Shown here: piece after piece, positions 42,830 to 54,246 of the stretch
Position numbering within the stretch: position 1 is the first letter of the stretch
How the letters are laid out: each line of letters starts with the position of its first letter
DNA from: Serpula lacrymans var. lacrymans S7.9
Taxonomy: Eukaryota > Basidiomycota > Agaricomycetes > Boletales > Serpulaceae
Assembly (NCBI RefSeq): GCF_000218685.1
Contig: NW_006763290.1
Span: 2,050,871 to 2,114,870, forward strand
Length of the DNA stretch: 64,000 nucleotides
Direction: 5' to 3'
Made by a program: the position numbers and the translations under genes
Notes under the pieces: generated by a model
Told to the model about the DNA's origin: nothing
The model's database searches: none
The model's input: only the letters and a program-made list of their open reading frames with translations

Positions 42830-43572
42830 TATGCGAGCAGACAAATCCAGTGACCCTGAGTAGCAGACTGTAGCTGCCTGTCTCGGAGCAAGCTGACATG
42901 AAGGTAGTTCATGCATGCGCCATCTTGAACTTGGTGAATCTCACTGTGCTCCATATAGCCATCATTATGTATGGCAGGCACAGGGAATGGATTTTCTGAT
43001 GCTCGCAAAGGTGGCGGTGGGGCATTGGCGTGAACATGAGGTGAGGACATTGCATCTCTTGATGATGAACTGACTTGTTTTCCAGAAGGAGATGCTTGTC
43101 CTAAAGAGTGATTGCCTGGCATGCAATTGGGTGTTGAAAGCAATTCTCCTAAGACTTGCAAAGGGGGTGTTGGTGAGACATCAATGTGCAAGTAAATAGA
43201 AGGCATGTCATCCCTTGGTGATAAACTTGCTCACATTCTAAAAGTATGCACTTGCTCTGTTTCTGCTATGGAAAACACCTGGGATGATGGTGATATGCCA
43301 ATGTGGGAGTGGGTGGAAGACAGTGTGTCCCTTGGCAATGAACTGGCTTGCTTCTCAGAAGAGTGCACTTGCCCTGCTGCTGCACAAAAGGGCACCAGAG
43401 ATGATTTTGATGAGGCATTAGAAGAGAACAGCGGTGTGACATTGTTGTGGCAATCATCGGGAAGACCATAAGAGGACAGCTGTGCTATTTTGGGAGACCT
43501 TGCACGGCCCTTTGCCTTTGATACTGATTTTCCCGCCATGCGTGTCACCTTATCCTGCTGAGGACCCAACAA
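42830..43572 (-). pseudogene. Uncharacterised protein with three ~35-residue repeats
   Basis: From MLGPQQDKVTRMAGKSVSKA (43572) the minus strand encodes three imperfect repeats: KQASSLPRDTLSSTHSHIGI, ASLSPRDDMPSIYLHIDVSP and KQVSSSSRDAMSSPHVHANA. Each is followed by a Pro/Ser-rich linker such as PPLQVLGE. A TGA lies between the first and second repeat. Downstream is EIHQVQDGACMNYLHVSLLR. The composition is Ser/Pro/His-rich, probably disordered. No domain is recognised. Confidence 0.5.
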
Positions 43573-43886
43573 CGGGGACGCTTCCTGGCTGCATGCCTAG
43601 ATATCAAACCTTCGGCCTTATGCTTGTTGTAGAGACCCTCATTCTAATAGCTGGTGTTGGAACCTTCTGACCTATAATCCCTACATTTGTCCTCTATCTC
43701 TAGGTCATTCTTGGGTTTGCATTGGCCTTCTTGGCTTCTGAAGGGTGACATTCAATGGCTACTTTGAGTGGATCTGTTCAAGGAAGGACAATTGCACTCA
43801 CCACACTTTCCAACCTCAAGCGGCTCATCACTGTCAATAGACACAGCACTTGGTTGAGGACACAGTCTACATTTCTTAGTTGCAGG

Positions 43887-45150
43887 TTAATCTACTTGGC
43901 TAGGTAAGCCTTCATTATTGGTATTTTGATTTGCAAACTTCCTCTGTCTAAAAGGGTGTCGGGAATCTGACAGCGGCCCAACACCTATAATAACGGGCTC
44001 TATGGATTTGAGTAGTTGAGCTGTAGAAATTATTGAATAAATAAAGGCCAGTACAACAATAGTAATATGTACCTTGCATGTGAGGCCTAGACTTGAAATA
44101 TAAATGTTGAGGTCCTTCATCTTGAAGTCCTAACAAGTTTTCTCTGTTCTGATATTGTGAGGTCATCATTAATCATGCCTGTGCTACCCTTGTGAGCCTC
44201 CTAGAGACCTTGGCGGATTGAGTCTTTGTCTGGCACAGCACTGTTTGTTGGTAGTGAATCTGTTGGAGGAAGTATCAGCCATACTGTGAAAGGTTTGGGA
44301 GTGTAGTTTTGGCTGGTCGCAGTGATGGGATTGCGAGGAACTTTCTTGACTAGTTTTGTTTGCCGGCTTCTGGATTTTTGTACAACTCCTGAATCCCGCA
44401 GTGTAGCTTTGATGCTGGTTCTTAGCTGGGTGGAGGTGAGAGGTAAGTCAAGGAAACCACCACCGACTTGCTCCTGGATGTAATCTCCTTTGGACAGATT
44501 TTCATCTAGAAAGGGTGATGAGAGTGGCAACAACATTTCATGTATTAATGACCGTTATTTCAATCAATCTGATCATTTTGTAATGGCTCACCATTTTGTA
44601 CCAGGTAGCAAAATAGAAGTGCAAGTTCTGGGATACAGTGATAAGTGCTAGATAGGATTAGAATCTAACTCTCATCTTACCAGTTAAGTGGCCTGGCACC
44701 TCCTCTGCTGCTACATGCACTACTTTAACATGCAGCTTCTTTTTGCTCCTTGACGCCCATTAGAGTCAGAAGTAGTAGAGATGCTGAGGAATGGTAGGCT
44801 GGCCATAGCAAGTGGGAAAAGCAGTTAGTAGGGGTAGAGGATGGGGGGGGGGAAATTGGAGTATATTGCAGTTGCAGAAACGACCTGAAATACAACTGAA
44901 GCGGACATCTTGGATGGATCCACCTGTCTGCCTTTGTGCAAGAAAGCGTAGGTGTAAAGCCATATAAAGTCAAGATACCGGTCAGCAGGGTGCCTGCATA
45001 GGAATGTCTAATAAATAAAATAATGCTCACCATACTCCTACAATCGAGCTGAGATCTAGAGGTGACCTTCAGCAAATCACCATCCTCATAGCCATCCTGC
45101 TGACAATAAAACATAGCGGAGTGAATTACATACCTGATCAAAACTGACAA
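43887..45150 (-). pseudogene. Uncharacterised minus-strand coding remnants
   Basis: The segment at 44536-44201 is basic and Thr/Pro-rich (SGVVQKSRSRQTKLVKKVPR), followed at about 44169 by QYQNRENLLGLQDEGPQHLY up to a GTACAT splice donor. At 45120-45040 another exon-like piece reads YEDGDLLKVTSRSQLDCRS. No family is recognised. These may be upstream exons of the repeat-bearing gene at 42830-43572, or separate remnants. Confidence 0.35.
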
Positions 45151-47056
45151 GGAGTGAATAATAGCTAGCTCACTGTAGGAGGCTTGTGACTAGCAACAAA
45201 TTGTTTGCAGAAGCATGTCTGCAGTATGTTCAAATTTGGTAAGTGTCACCTCTAGCCAATAGTGGCTCAAATAATAATCCTACTGATATCAAAACATACC
45301 TCAAGAGCACAGATCAGATTTCACACCAGCATCCCTAAAATAGGACCAGAGAACTCACAGCAATAGCCCCATAATTTTGATACCAAAAAGTATATGATAA
45401 ATTTTACATGCTCAACTATCTAGACAAGAAGTAGTGGCAAGGTAGGAATCCTTCTCCATCTACAGAAACTCTTCCATCATTATGGGTTGTAAGGCCAAGT
45501 ATTTCACCTTAGCCAACAAAAAAGCTGCCGGTGTCATACATGAAAAATGTTTCATGTATGGACATGGCATTCCACAACATATTGTACCCCGCAAAAAGTA
45601 CCTCATCTTGAAGTACACATTCCAAAGTACTATGTCACAAAGTTTTATATTTTGATGACCGCTAGTTTTGGAGGTATGAGCCAAACAAGAATGCTTGTAT
45701 CATGCTTACTGTCAGCCACTGGCAGCCACCCTGAAATCTGACCACATGGCTTGGTCAGTTTCTGAAAAGGGAAAGTGAATTTCCCATGACATAATCTGCC
45801 TTTTTCTCAACAACCACTTCACCAATCACTCCGGTTTTTGGGAAGTAGGTAATACTTTCATGCCCCTATTAGTCTGGATACTTTTGGAGGGCTTCCAAAT
45901 AAGGAAATTCTCCAAAATTCTTGTTTTACTGTGGAGAAGGCTGAATTGGCATTTGTTTCTTATAAATAGAACACTGTGCCTGACTGAGTTATATTTTGCT
46001 CCACATTTTCAAATTACTTTTCTATTCTTAGTCTCAAAAAGATCACTCTAGAATCATCTAGGTCCCCAATAGATGATTCTGGCCTTTTGAATTTCCATTA
46101 GATATCTCGGTACTACCATTTGTAATTACCAACTAGGAAGGAGCCTCTATAGCCAAAAGGTATATAAGGAGGCCAACTTTCCACCTAATAAAAAAAAGCT
46201 TTTACTTACAAGCAGTCCCCACATAAGTGGACAACCACTCAGGAGTCAACTAGCTTTTGCCTAGGCAGCATACAAGAGGTATTGCCCACCCTAGGAAGCT
46301 TAGTTGTCAAGTCACGTCTGTCACAGATAACAGTAGTCCAAGTGTGATTACAGTCTGTGATTATTTATTATTTGCCACAAGTAGCTTTAGTATTCTATAG
46401 TCCATCTCAAACTTATATCAGTCATCTATTGATCTGGTGTAAGCTCATCTGCAGTCAGTCACTGAAGCATAGTCAAGTATTACTTCACCCTTCTATCGAC
46501 CATCAGTGTACCATAGCTTGTCCTTTATCAAGTGTAAGACACTATTATCTTTATTCTATTAGTCTCTCAACAAGTGAGGACTATCATTGTCACACCTAGT
46601 GTTGGCTATATCTTAAAGCTAGTCACGCAACACTTCAAACTCACACATACCCTCACACTTCTATTCACATACTACCACTTGTCCTTTATATCACCAAGGA
46701 CATATCTACCATTGTCATATTAGTCTTCCAGAGCACGAGGACTATTGACATACTCACAACAAAAGGGATAATTAACTTCCACCCCACGAACAAACTAGGT
46801 TATTACCCATTATTCAGCTTAGGTTGTAAACTTCCGGTAACCCTAGGATAAAGAAGCTTTGGTAGCTATCCCATATCAAACACTTTATCAATAAGACATC
46901 GGTCATAATTATAAGCATACATATAGCCTCTCACCAAGGTGCCCACTTGTTTTACCAGTTCAATTTCTCCACTGATATATACATAGAGGTTAGATTACAC
47001 AAAAGCAACAAAACACTCGAGCCTATGCTAAAACTCATGGGCGACAAACTTCAACT
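45151..47056. other. No recognised gene
   Basis: GGTATATAAGGAGGCC near 46160 looks like a core promoter, possibly of an LTR, followed by a C/A-rich leader-like stretch up to about 46950. No partner repeat was found within the window. A hairpin at 46050-46080 is listed separately. Confidence 0.4.
46050..46080. repeat. Perfect 11-bp hairpin
   Basis: AGAATCATCTA (46050-46060) and its exact reverse complement (46070-46080) flank a 9-nt loop, about 80 bp upstream of a TATA-like sequence. Confidence 0.85.
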
Positions 47057-47560
47057 ATGCCTCAAGATCAGTTGTTGCTATCAAACATTACCCACCCTCC
47101 TCTACCTCCAGCACTCATTATTCTTGCTGCAAAGTCTCTCCCCGACTTTATAACCACCTTGCATCCCAAGTTGTCTCTGGGTCAGAACCCCTCAGATTTC
47201 CCAGAATTTTTGCCATGGGATATGGACCCTCCTTATGATTTACCAGATACACATACTCCAGAAGAGGTTCAAATCACTCTTTCCATTAGGGATATGCATG
47301 AGAGGCAATTGTACCGCGAGAGGGAGAAACGGGAGGCTTATATGAGCATTTACAATAGTCGAAGGTGCCTTGGCTATTGTACATTCCTAGTTGGAGATAT
47401 TAGCATGCTGTTGGCGTGGTGAATGCTGTTACAAGAGGCATTAGAGGGAATGGAGAGTGGTGGAAGACACAAGGTGATGGCTGAGATCCTCTCTCACTGG
47501 AGGGCCCAAGGCATTTGTATGAGGAGAGATGAGTATGATTCATTTATTGTAGGTAAAAAT
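47057..47560 (+). pseudogene. Uncharacterised gene fragment with an in-frame stop
   Basis: The reading starts MPQDQLLLSNITHPPLPPAL and continues LSIRDMHERQLYREREKREA to a TGA at 47420-47422. In the same frame follows LLQEALEGMESGGRHKVMAE, then RAQGICMRRDEYDSFIVG, where a GTAGGT could be a splice donor. The same frame running 160 codons across one stop suggests a real gene with a nonsense mutation. No family is recognised. Copy 2 of the Plavaka element begins a few bases later. Confidence 0.45.
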
Positions 47561-47898
47561 CCCTACACCCAATTTCTGTCGAACAAGCCAACCCACTTCT
47601 TCTTCAGAGTGAAAAGGACTCCTTCTCCTAGCTGCTTTAGCACGACTTTGGGGGGCATTATAATAATCTTGAAAACATCCATGTGCCAGATCAGCTACAG
47701 ATCCTTGAAAAGCCTGAAGAAAATCGTCAAAATCTAGCTGGATATTGAAGACTGAGAGATTGATGGAAGATATCTCTTTAGGCAATACTTGGGGGTGCAA
47801 ATGGGGAGTAGATAGAGTAGTGGTGGGCGTGCATGAATGGGTACCACTTTGAAGAGGACGACCAGTGCGGTTTGTTATCAAATCCTGGGTAGCAACCT

Positions 47899-48698
47899 CA
47901 TCAGGAAAAACCCTTTTGCTATATAGTGCTATATAGCCACTACCTATATATATAAACACATTCATAGAAACTATAGTACTATCAGTGCAATCATAGCTCT
48001 TATAGCTCTTATAGCACAGTAGCAGGCAAAAATTTAACCAAGGGGAGAAGTATCTATAATTCCCTCAAACTCTGGATTAATCCAACAAACTTGTTCAATA
48101 ATAGAAAGAGGCCACAAGTGTTTGGATTCAAGTATATTATTATAGGCAAGGTACTATAAGTGCTCTTATAGCCTATAGCAGCCTACATAGCTCTTATAGC
48201 TGTGAAGGTCATAGTTATAATATAGTTCAAGGTGCTTAAAAGGGCTAATAAATCATACAGTATTAATTAATTATGTAGCCTGTATTAGTGAAATAGTAGT
48301 TTGTATCCCTGATACTCACAAAATAAAAATAATGATTTATCCAAATATAAGTAGTGGCAACGAGTAAAAAATTAGTCTAAGTCCATAAAAGGTCAATATA
48401 TAACACCTGTATAATATGTTTTATAAGCCCTCATGGTGTAGTGGATAAATGTGATGTGTGGCTATAGGCTGCTTAGTCACCCAAGAGCTGACTAGCAGGT
48501 TGAAAGTTCAAATCCTGTCTGTGTTAATTTTTTTTTATCAGCCACACAACAATTTCCAACATCTATAAGAGCATTTATAGAGCTATATGAGGCTCTATAG
48601 ATGGCAGAGGTTCTATAACAGGTTTGACCACTATAACAGCTTTATGAGTACTTATAGTGCTATAGAGCTCTATATAGCTACCCCCATTTTTCCTGATG
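47899..48698. mobile_element. 800-bp non-autonomous Plavaka-family element with tRNA-like unit
   Basis: The ends are CATCAGGAAAAA and TTTTTCCTGATG, identical to the termini of the large element. The flanks are CT on both sides (47897-47898 and 48699-48700), and removal restores the uninterrupted reading seen at about 7640 in copy 1. The interior is rich in TATAGC/GCTATA words and has no ORF of note. It carries a tRNA-like Pol III unit on the plus strand. Confidence 0.92.
48428..48536 (+). ncRNA. tRNA-like Pol III unit inside the small transposon
   Basis: An A box TGGTGTAGTGGATAAAT (48434-48450) and a B box GTTCAAATCC (48506-48515) are followed by nine T (48528-48536), a strong Pol III terminator. 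Between the boxes CTGCTTAGTC and GACTAGCAG can form a hairpin, like a long variable arm or an intron. The first bases GCCCTCATGG resemble a tRNA 5' end (Arg-type in general look; isotype not proven). The second small element has the same unit at 59259-59374. Confidence 0.7.
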
Positions 48699-50231
48699 CT
48701 CTATCGCTGCTATTCGAGCAGCTGCACTTTCAGCTTCTGGGTTAGCGACAGTCTGGGGCGCACTCCTCATAATTTTCTCCATCTCCAAAATTGACCTGGT
48801 GATAACACAATTGAAAATTTCGTTGAATTTGTCTTCCTGGGTTTGAGTGGGATAGAGTTGGCCCACATCTATGTTAGGTACTACCCTTTGTATGTATGCT
48901 ATATTAGACAAAGAAAGTTAAGATCAAGAAGGGACACACCAGTACTACGGGCGGAGGAAGATGCTGTGCATAGCTTTCCTTTCCTACAACCTTTGGGTCC
49001 TTTTCATACAGGTACATATCCACCACAAATCTACCCACCCATGTTACACCATCAGCTGTCCTCAGAGGGCCATATTTGATATTGTCATCCTTTTGTAAGT
49101 TGTACCAATACTGCATGTTGACGGGTTCAGCGTACCCATATTGAGGCTTTGCGTATTTGTGGGACTCGTAGAATTTGACCACAAGAATGCCAACAAGGTG
49201 GGGGAGCTCCTCCCAGTACTTTTTCACCTTCTGGGTGATGTCCCAAAGTAACTGGGAGTGGCAGACCTGGGAAATGAACAAGTCCTGCCACTCAGTGCTA
49301 GGGTTAAGGCTTTGGAACTTGAGGGCTAAGTGGGGTACAGTGGTGATTTGACCTCGCTGGAGAAACTTGGATGTATTAGAACTCAACCTGAACTTCCCAT
49401 CTGACCGTCTGATAAGGCATGACAGTTCCCCCTGTAAAAGTTTACTGAGGCGCTCAATGAAAACTTCATATACAGGAGTAGGCATGCTCAGTTGCAAGAT
49501 GCCTTTCACATGGTCATACATATATCTGGAAGTAAGGACATAAGTACAGTATATTCACTCATGAAAAGCATACCTTAGAGTGCTGTAGTTAGTTTCTCTG
49601 AGCTTGTCCACAAACTTGGGGAAACTTGATGGTTCAATATAGAATTGCTAGGGGGAAAAATCAGATCAGGAATGTAGCCAGACAATGATTTCTCACCTGG
49701 ACATATACGTCCTGAGAATTACACTTCAAATTCCTAACGATTTGCTCAATGATGGGCTGGACTTGATCTTCAGATGTAGCAATTGGTGCAGTGTGGATGG
49801 AGGTTGAAAGAGTGGATGTTGATAGATTACTCGGGAGAGTGGCAAAATATTGTTGTTGAGTAGCTGTGCATTGCCATCAGGTAATTTTGAAATTAAATAA
49901 CTGATTTACTTTCTGGTCCAGGAGAGGACTTTGACCAAGTAATAGGGGGGGTGTACCAGTAGGTAGCACCGTTTCCAGTGGAAGTGGAGGATATTGTGTA
50001 CATGTAGGACAGGTGCATTTTTGCAGACTAAGAATGGGATGTTCTGCTGAAATATGTCTCAGTACTCAGCCAACCAAGTAAGTAGTTTAAAAAAACCCAG
50101 GAAACTCACCTCATATCTAAATATTTGCACCAATACATAGGTGTTAGCGGGCGGGCAAGGAAGAGAATGATTCAAAAGATGATAAGCGAAGAGCTGCCCA
50201 CATCCACAGTTGGATGTGTGCAGTTGCATTG

Positions 50232-50289
50232 TTCCATGCAGTGTGAGAAAGGGGAAAACAGCTGATCTCTTTTTTCACACTGCATGGAA
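50232..50289. repeat. 19-bp inverted repeat, copy 2
   Basis: The counterpart of 9173-9230, with TTCCATGCAGTGTGAGAAA on the left and one mismatch in the right arm. Confidence 0.9.
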
Positions 50290-50400
50290 TCGACAGGTTG
50301 CTATTGTGAAAAGCTGATAATCACTATGAGAAAAATAGTAAGTCTCTGTTCATTCCATCTCAGTATCAGCACCCACTGCATATGATTGCAATAATGAATA

Positions 50401-50459
50401 CCCAATGAGCCATGAGAGAATGGACAGCCTGACCATCCATTCTCTCATGGCTCATTGGG
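50401..50459. repeat. Perfect 24-bp palindrome unique to copy 2
   Basis: The left arm 50401-50424 starts CCCAATGAGCCATGAG; the right arm 50436-50459 is its exact reverse complement; the loop is 11 nt. In copy 1 only the left outer arm (CCCAATGAGCCATG) is present, followed by unrelated sequence. Confidence 0.93.
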
Positions 50460-50494
50460 TGATCTCATCTTATCTTTGCTGGAACAACAATACT

Positions 50495-50540
50495 GGACCA
50501 TGTGAAAATGGACAGTCTGACCGTCCATTCTTGCACGGTC
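50495..50540. repeat. Near-perfect palindrome, core GACAGTCTGACCGTC
   Basis: GGACCATGTGAAAATGGAC pairs with GTCCATTCTTGCACGGTCC with few mismatches. It corresponds to 9466-9512. Confidence 0.85.
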
Positions 50541-50650
50541 CAGCAGATTGCTGATTTAACGTTATCAGCATTGCAACACCTTATTATATTGTTGTGTAAC
50601 CAAGGTTAGGCTGCCATACATTTTCCCACAGTCTTTGTAGTATACTGAAA

Positions 50651-51935
50651 ATGTACAGATTTACTGATTTGGCACTACAGGTCAAGATCCTTGCTCGGAT
50701 ACTGGGTCAGCAACCACTGCCAACAGAGCTAATGGATTTTCACGCCCAACTGGTGGGTATCCTAAGCACGCTCACTCCTGCTGACCTCTCTTGCACTGCT
50801 AGACAAAGTGGCTTCATCCTCAATAGTTCCATCATCACTCTCTGACAGCCCACCTTCTGTCACCATGCACCAAGACCTAACAACATCATCCCCAGCCCAC
50901 TCTGGTGAAGAGGTATGTTGGCTCTCCCCTCTTAATGCCAATGCAATCTCTGACGGTGATACACTCACAAAGACGCCAACCACATCAACACCCATATGCT
51001 GCTGCAGCTCCTACTCCTACTCTTGCACATTGATCTTGTCGATCTCCATCTCCTGCATGTCGATAACCTGCTCCTGCCCCTCCTCCAGCTCTTGCACGTT
51101 GACGGCCTTGTCCAAGGGGTAGAGTTGCTGTCCAGCAATCTCTGTGGCAAGCAGTCAACGACCCTGCTATTAGGATCAACTCGGCCGTCGACGCTTTCAT
51201 AGCACGACTTGCGGCTGCACATGAAGACTCCTCAATTTTCAACTCAGGAGAGTGGGCACACTCTGTCAACTCCCTGTTGACCTCTGTTACGTCCACCAAT
51301 AACTACCTGGACAAGTCTGTGGCTTCTGTTGTGGTGCGCTGTTGGCGCATGACCAGTAAAGACATAGGTGTCAACTTTTTGCTGATAATCAGCTACATCC
51401 AGCTTGTTGCCGAGTCCCAAAGGTAAGTGAAAATTGTTACAAATAATTATCATTTCATTCTAATGTTTGTATGCTAGTCTTCGCTCTCAGCAAGGTATCT
51501 CCCTCAGCCCAAGCCATCTAAGAAATGGTTTAAGCAATGGCATGCTATGTGGTGCAAGTTTGCAGCCATAGCAGCCCGTGGTAAGATTACCTTTGTCTGT
51601 ATTAAACCATACTTACAGATCTATGTAGGATCTATCTATGCCCTTGTTTTGGTTGCAGGCTTGAACTTACGGGTTTAACTTGGTGAAATAGATGGAACAA
51701 CGCCATGGGAGATAGCCAATGTCTTTAGGTGGCCAGTTGAATGTAAGTGTACTACTTCTTACTGCGTGTATGCTAACTAAACAATGTCATGCAGCTACTG
51801 TTAGTGGACAGCTGGTGATTAGTAGAATCATCCCAACTATTTCTAGCTTACACCAAAACCTACCACTGAACGTGAACTGCATGTTTGCACCTGGTGTGCT
51901 CAGTTATTATGGCCTTCCTGCCCATATTGATTGCA
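50651..51935 (+). pseudogene. Uncharacterised element-borne gene, copy 2
   Basis: The counterpart of 9621-11048, beginning MYRFTDLALQVKILARILG. It has an internal deletion near 50943 relative to copy 1 (the segment with QTQADESQLQTNQS is missing) and TGG where copy 1 has TGA. A further deletion near 51500 removes the NLWRD segment. It ends at PAHIDC, where a deletion fuses it to the last TET segment. Confidence 0.6.
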
Positions 51936-52085
51936 GATGAGAGAGGGAGATATTGTGCTCTTTTGCTGATGTGATATAACTCATTTTAACTTGCATTCCA
52001 GAGGGCAGAGGGGCTCAATTGTCTTGCAAACTGACAAGGAGATGGATAATTGGAGTAATAGGCAAAATGGATGGGCTGGTCATTC
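51936..52085 (+). pseudogene. TET/JBP 3' remnant
   Basis: Only MREGDIVLF, a shared TGA, CDITHFNLHSRGQRGSIVL, and DKEMDNWSNRQNGWAGHS remain. Unlike copy 1, the NGWAGH end is uninterrupted. Everything from the N-terminus through the H-x-D region is deleted. Confidence 0.8.
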
Positions 52086-52329
52086 TTATTTACATTGATA
52101 ACTATGGACTTTGTACTGCATTTTGTCTTTTTGACCTTGATACTCTTAGATGTTTACCAATTGTTTCATCCAGAGTTTGTCACTAATTGTACTAGTGTAT
52201 ATTTGTTTGTTGTTTCACTTTTGAGAAGAAAGTTGAAAGGTGTGAGGGATGAAACATTCCACTGTTTGCTAATTCCTCATTTTCTATATCTTTTACCTCT
52301 GTCTCTGTCTACTACTTTGGTGAGGGCTG

Positions 52330-52759
52330 CTAGCACAAGATCTGGACAGAACAAAACTCAGGGGATTAAGTCCAAGAAGCCTTTAACTAGACATTCCAGG
52401 GCTCAAAGGACATCAAACTCTTCTGATGGGCTTACACGAGATGAAGAAATCTTATATAGCCAACTGATGAAGAAGTTGCAAGCATCTGGAAAGGATGCAA
52501 ATACTGACAGGCTAGCAGGTGAGTCATTTAATATGTGTTATGTATCATGTCTATTACATAGTACACTTCCCAGAAATTTGTCAGAAAGCAGCTCACATGG
52601 TGGAGGCTGAGGATGATGAGGAAGAAGGAGACTTGGATAGGCCTGATGTTGATAGTGAAGATGAAGCTCTTCATAAGAGAGCCAGAAATAGCATGGAAGA
52701 GGAACTAGAAGATGAAGATGAAGATGCTCTGATGCAGACCTTTAAACGCTTGACAGGCA
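52330..52759 (+). pseudogene. DUF6532-type gene, 5' part (copy 2)
   Basis: The exon STRSGQNKTQGIKSKKPLTR..LMKKLQASGKDANTDRLA ends at a GTGAGT donor (about 52519). After the intron, CQKAAHMVEAEDDEEEGD leads into the acidic exon ending KRLTGK. Homology with copy 1 stops at 52759. The N-terminal part supplies what copy 1 lacks. Confidence 0.68.
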
Positions 52760-53149
52760 AGCCTGGTAATAAGAGGGGTTTCTGGTAATGGAGCAGTTTC
52801 TGATAAACTCGTAGGTAATGGGTTTGAGACGTATTCTGATGAAGAGGATTTTACTGATGAATACCAAGTTGCACTGTTGAAGTGTACAATTGTATTGGAG
52901 ATGTTTACTACAATACAGGCATCTATATATACTGTCCTACTTTAGGGTAGGTGTTTGTGTTGAACAAATGATGACGGGTGAGAAACCGTAACAGGTAACT
53001 AGTGTGGGAATAAGAATGAGTAGTGGTACATAGCTACTCAGAGAGGAAAATAAAGTCCATAAGAGACATAGTTTGTAACATTATGTTCAGACTGCTCCAA
53101 AGTCTCCTAACTCTCCGTCTACGTTGTATTGTGCATTTTTGTCTAAGTC
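52760..53149. other. Junction sequence of unknown origin
   Basis: A short plus-strand reading (GNGFETYSDEEDFTDEYQVA) is present but not recognised. It lies between the broken DUF6532-type gene and the zinc-knuckle remnant. Confidence 0.35.
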
Positions 53150-54246
53150 GTTATGCATATCATCTAATCCCCAACTATCTGGGGTGAAGGGGTATTTCCG
53201 TTGTTGGTTACATTCATTAGTGCAGTGTCCGGGGGCATCTAGTCTGCACATGGAACAAGTATGGTAACAACAATAGATGGCACAATGGCCATAAATTTGA
53301 CAGGCATAACAGTGTCAAATATGAGGGCAATGTCGTCATTTGGAAGAGGATTGTGAATGAGTGGAATTGGAATAGTCCGAGATAGGCAAGGGCCTTTTGC
53401 TTCTATTGCCCAAAGATGGGGTGTCACCTTCATTGTCCCCTTAACAGCCTTCCATCTGGAGACGAGCCGTTGCTCGACATGGGGGTCTGTCTCTGATTCA
53501 TGTGCTGTACGTGGGGAGTGCAACCTGAAGGGATAAGGAGTACCGGTTCTGGGCGCTGGCGGCGTAGTTGGCAGTTGTGACGAGGTTGAGGGAGTTGGGG
53601 AGGGGTGTCACTGGCTGTGTAGGAATTGATATGTCCTGTGATTGTTCGGCTGTGTTGGCTACGGGGACTGTTGGGCTGATTGTGAAGGAACGTGATGGGG
53701 ATAGTGGAGCAGGCACGGGTAGAACAAGATCTGGCAGTGATGGGCGAGATGTTGGTGGAGGTGGCGGCGGCGGTGAGTGTGGAGAGTGGTGCCCTGGAAA
53801 TGCATGTCCCATCATGGCTGGTAGGGACAACAAATCTGGGGGAGGGGAGGTGAGATACCCTCATTAGGCGAGGGTATTCCTTGTGTTGTCACATACTGTC
53901 TGACCTCCTAAACATAGGAAGGCTTCGACCGCTTCTCTCTCTCCATTCTTGCAGTTCTTCCTCAAGCGTTGTTCCAGGGATTCTATCTGCAAGTGTTCAA
54001 TGAGCAAAGTAACTGCGTGTAGTTTGTCAGGAACAAGGAGCAATTGTTGCCAGCAATGGAAGGTATCCAAGGGGTATGTGGCATTAGGGCAAGTGATGTT
54101 AGACTGGTGGAATAGATAAAAGTAAGCGCGCCTATCTGACATCAATTCAGTGGCATCTTCAATGTCGGTTTGTTCGCGAGTGAGGGCGGGGCGGTGTGCC
54201 CATTGTGCTTCCGTGATCACCAGTGGTTCGCCAAGGTATGAGGAAA
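53150..54246 (-). pseudogene. Gag-like or zinc-knuckle protein remnant
   Basis: The minus strand reads GEPLVITEAQWAHRPALTRE, DATELMSDRRAYFYLFHQSN and WQQLLLVPDKLHAVTLLIEH, then, after a stop, a Ser/Thr/Pro-rich linker. It ends with Cys/His clusters (CQIYGHCAIYCCYHTCSMCR followed by GHCTNEC) that look like zinc knuckles. The layout of helical domain, disordered linker and knuckles fits a gag-like or retroelement-associated nucleic-acid-binding protein. The family is uncertain. An LTR is attached at its 5' side. Confidence 0.5.

Larger units (their letters stand above)
47566..50020 (-). pseudogene. Endonuclease-like element gene, copy 2, split by a small transposon
   Basis: The same exons as 7269-8992 are present. 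The main exon (about 49527-48964) reads DLFISQVCHSQLLWDITQKV, so the EVS motif of copy 1 is altered to QVC, which weakens any catalytic idea for this copy. The acceptor CTAG before QFYIEPSSFPKFVDKLRETN is intact here, and CAA codons replace the stop of copy 1. The last exon is cut after VATQDLI.. at 47898/48699 by the 800-bp element. Confidence 0.7.

Noticed and set aside
48428..48536. A functional, ordinary tRNA gene
   Set aside because: The region between the boxes cannot form a standard anticodon arm, the 3' acceptor strand is not complementary to the 5' end, and the second copy differs in this part.
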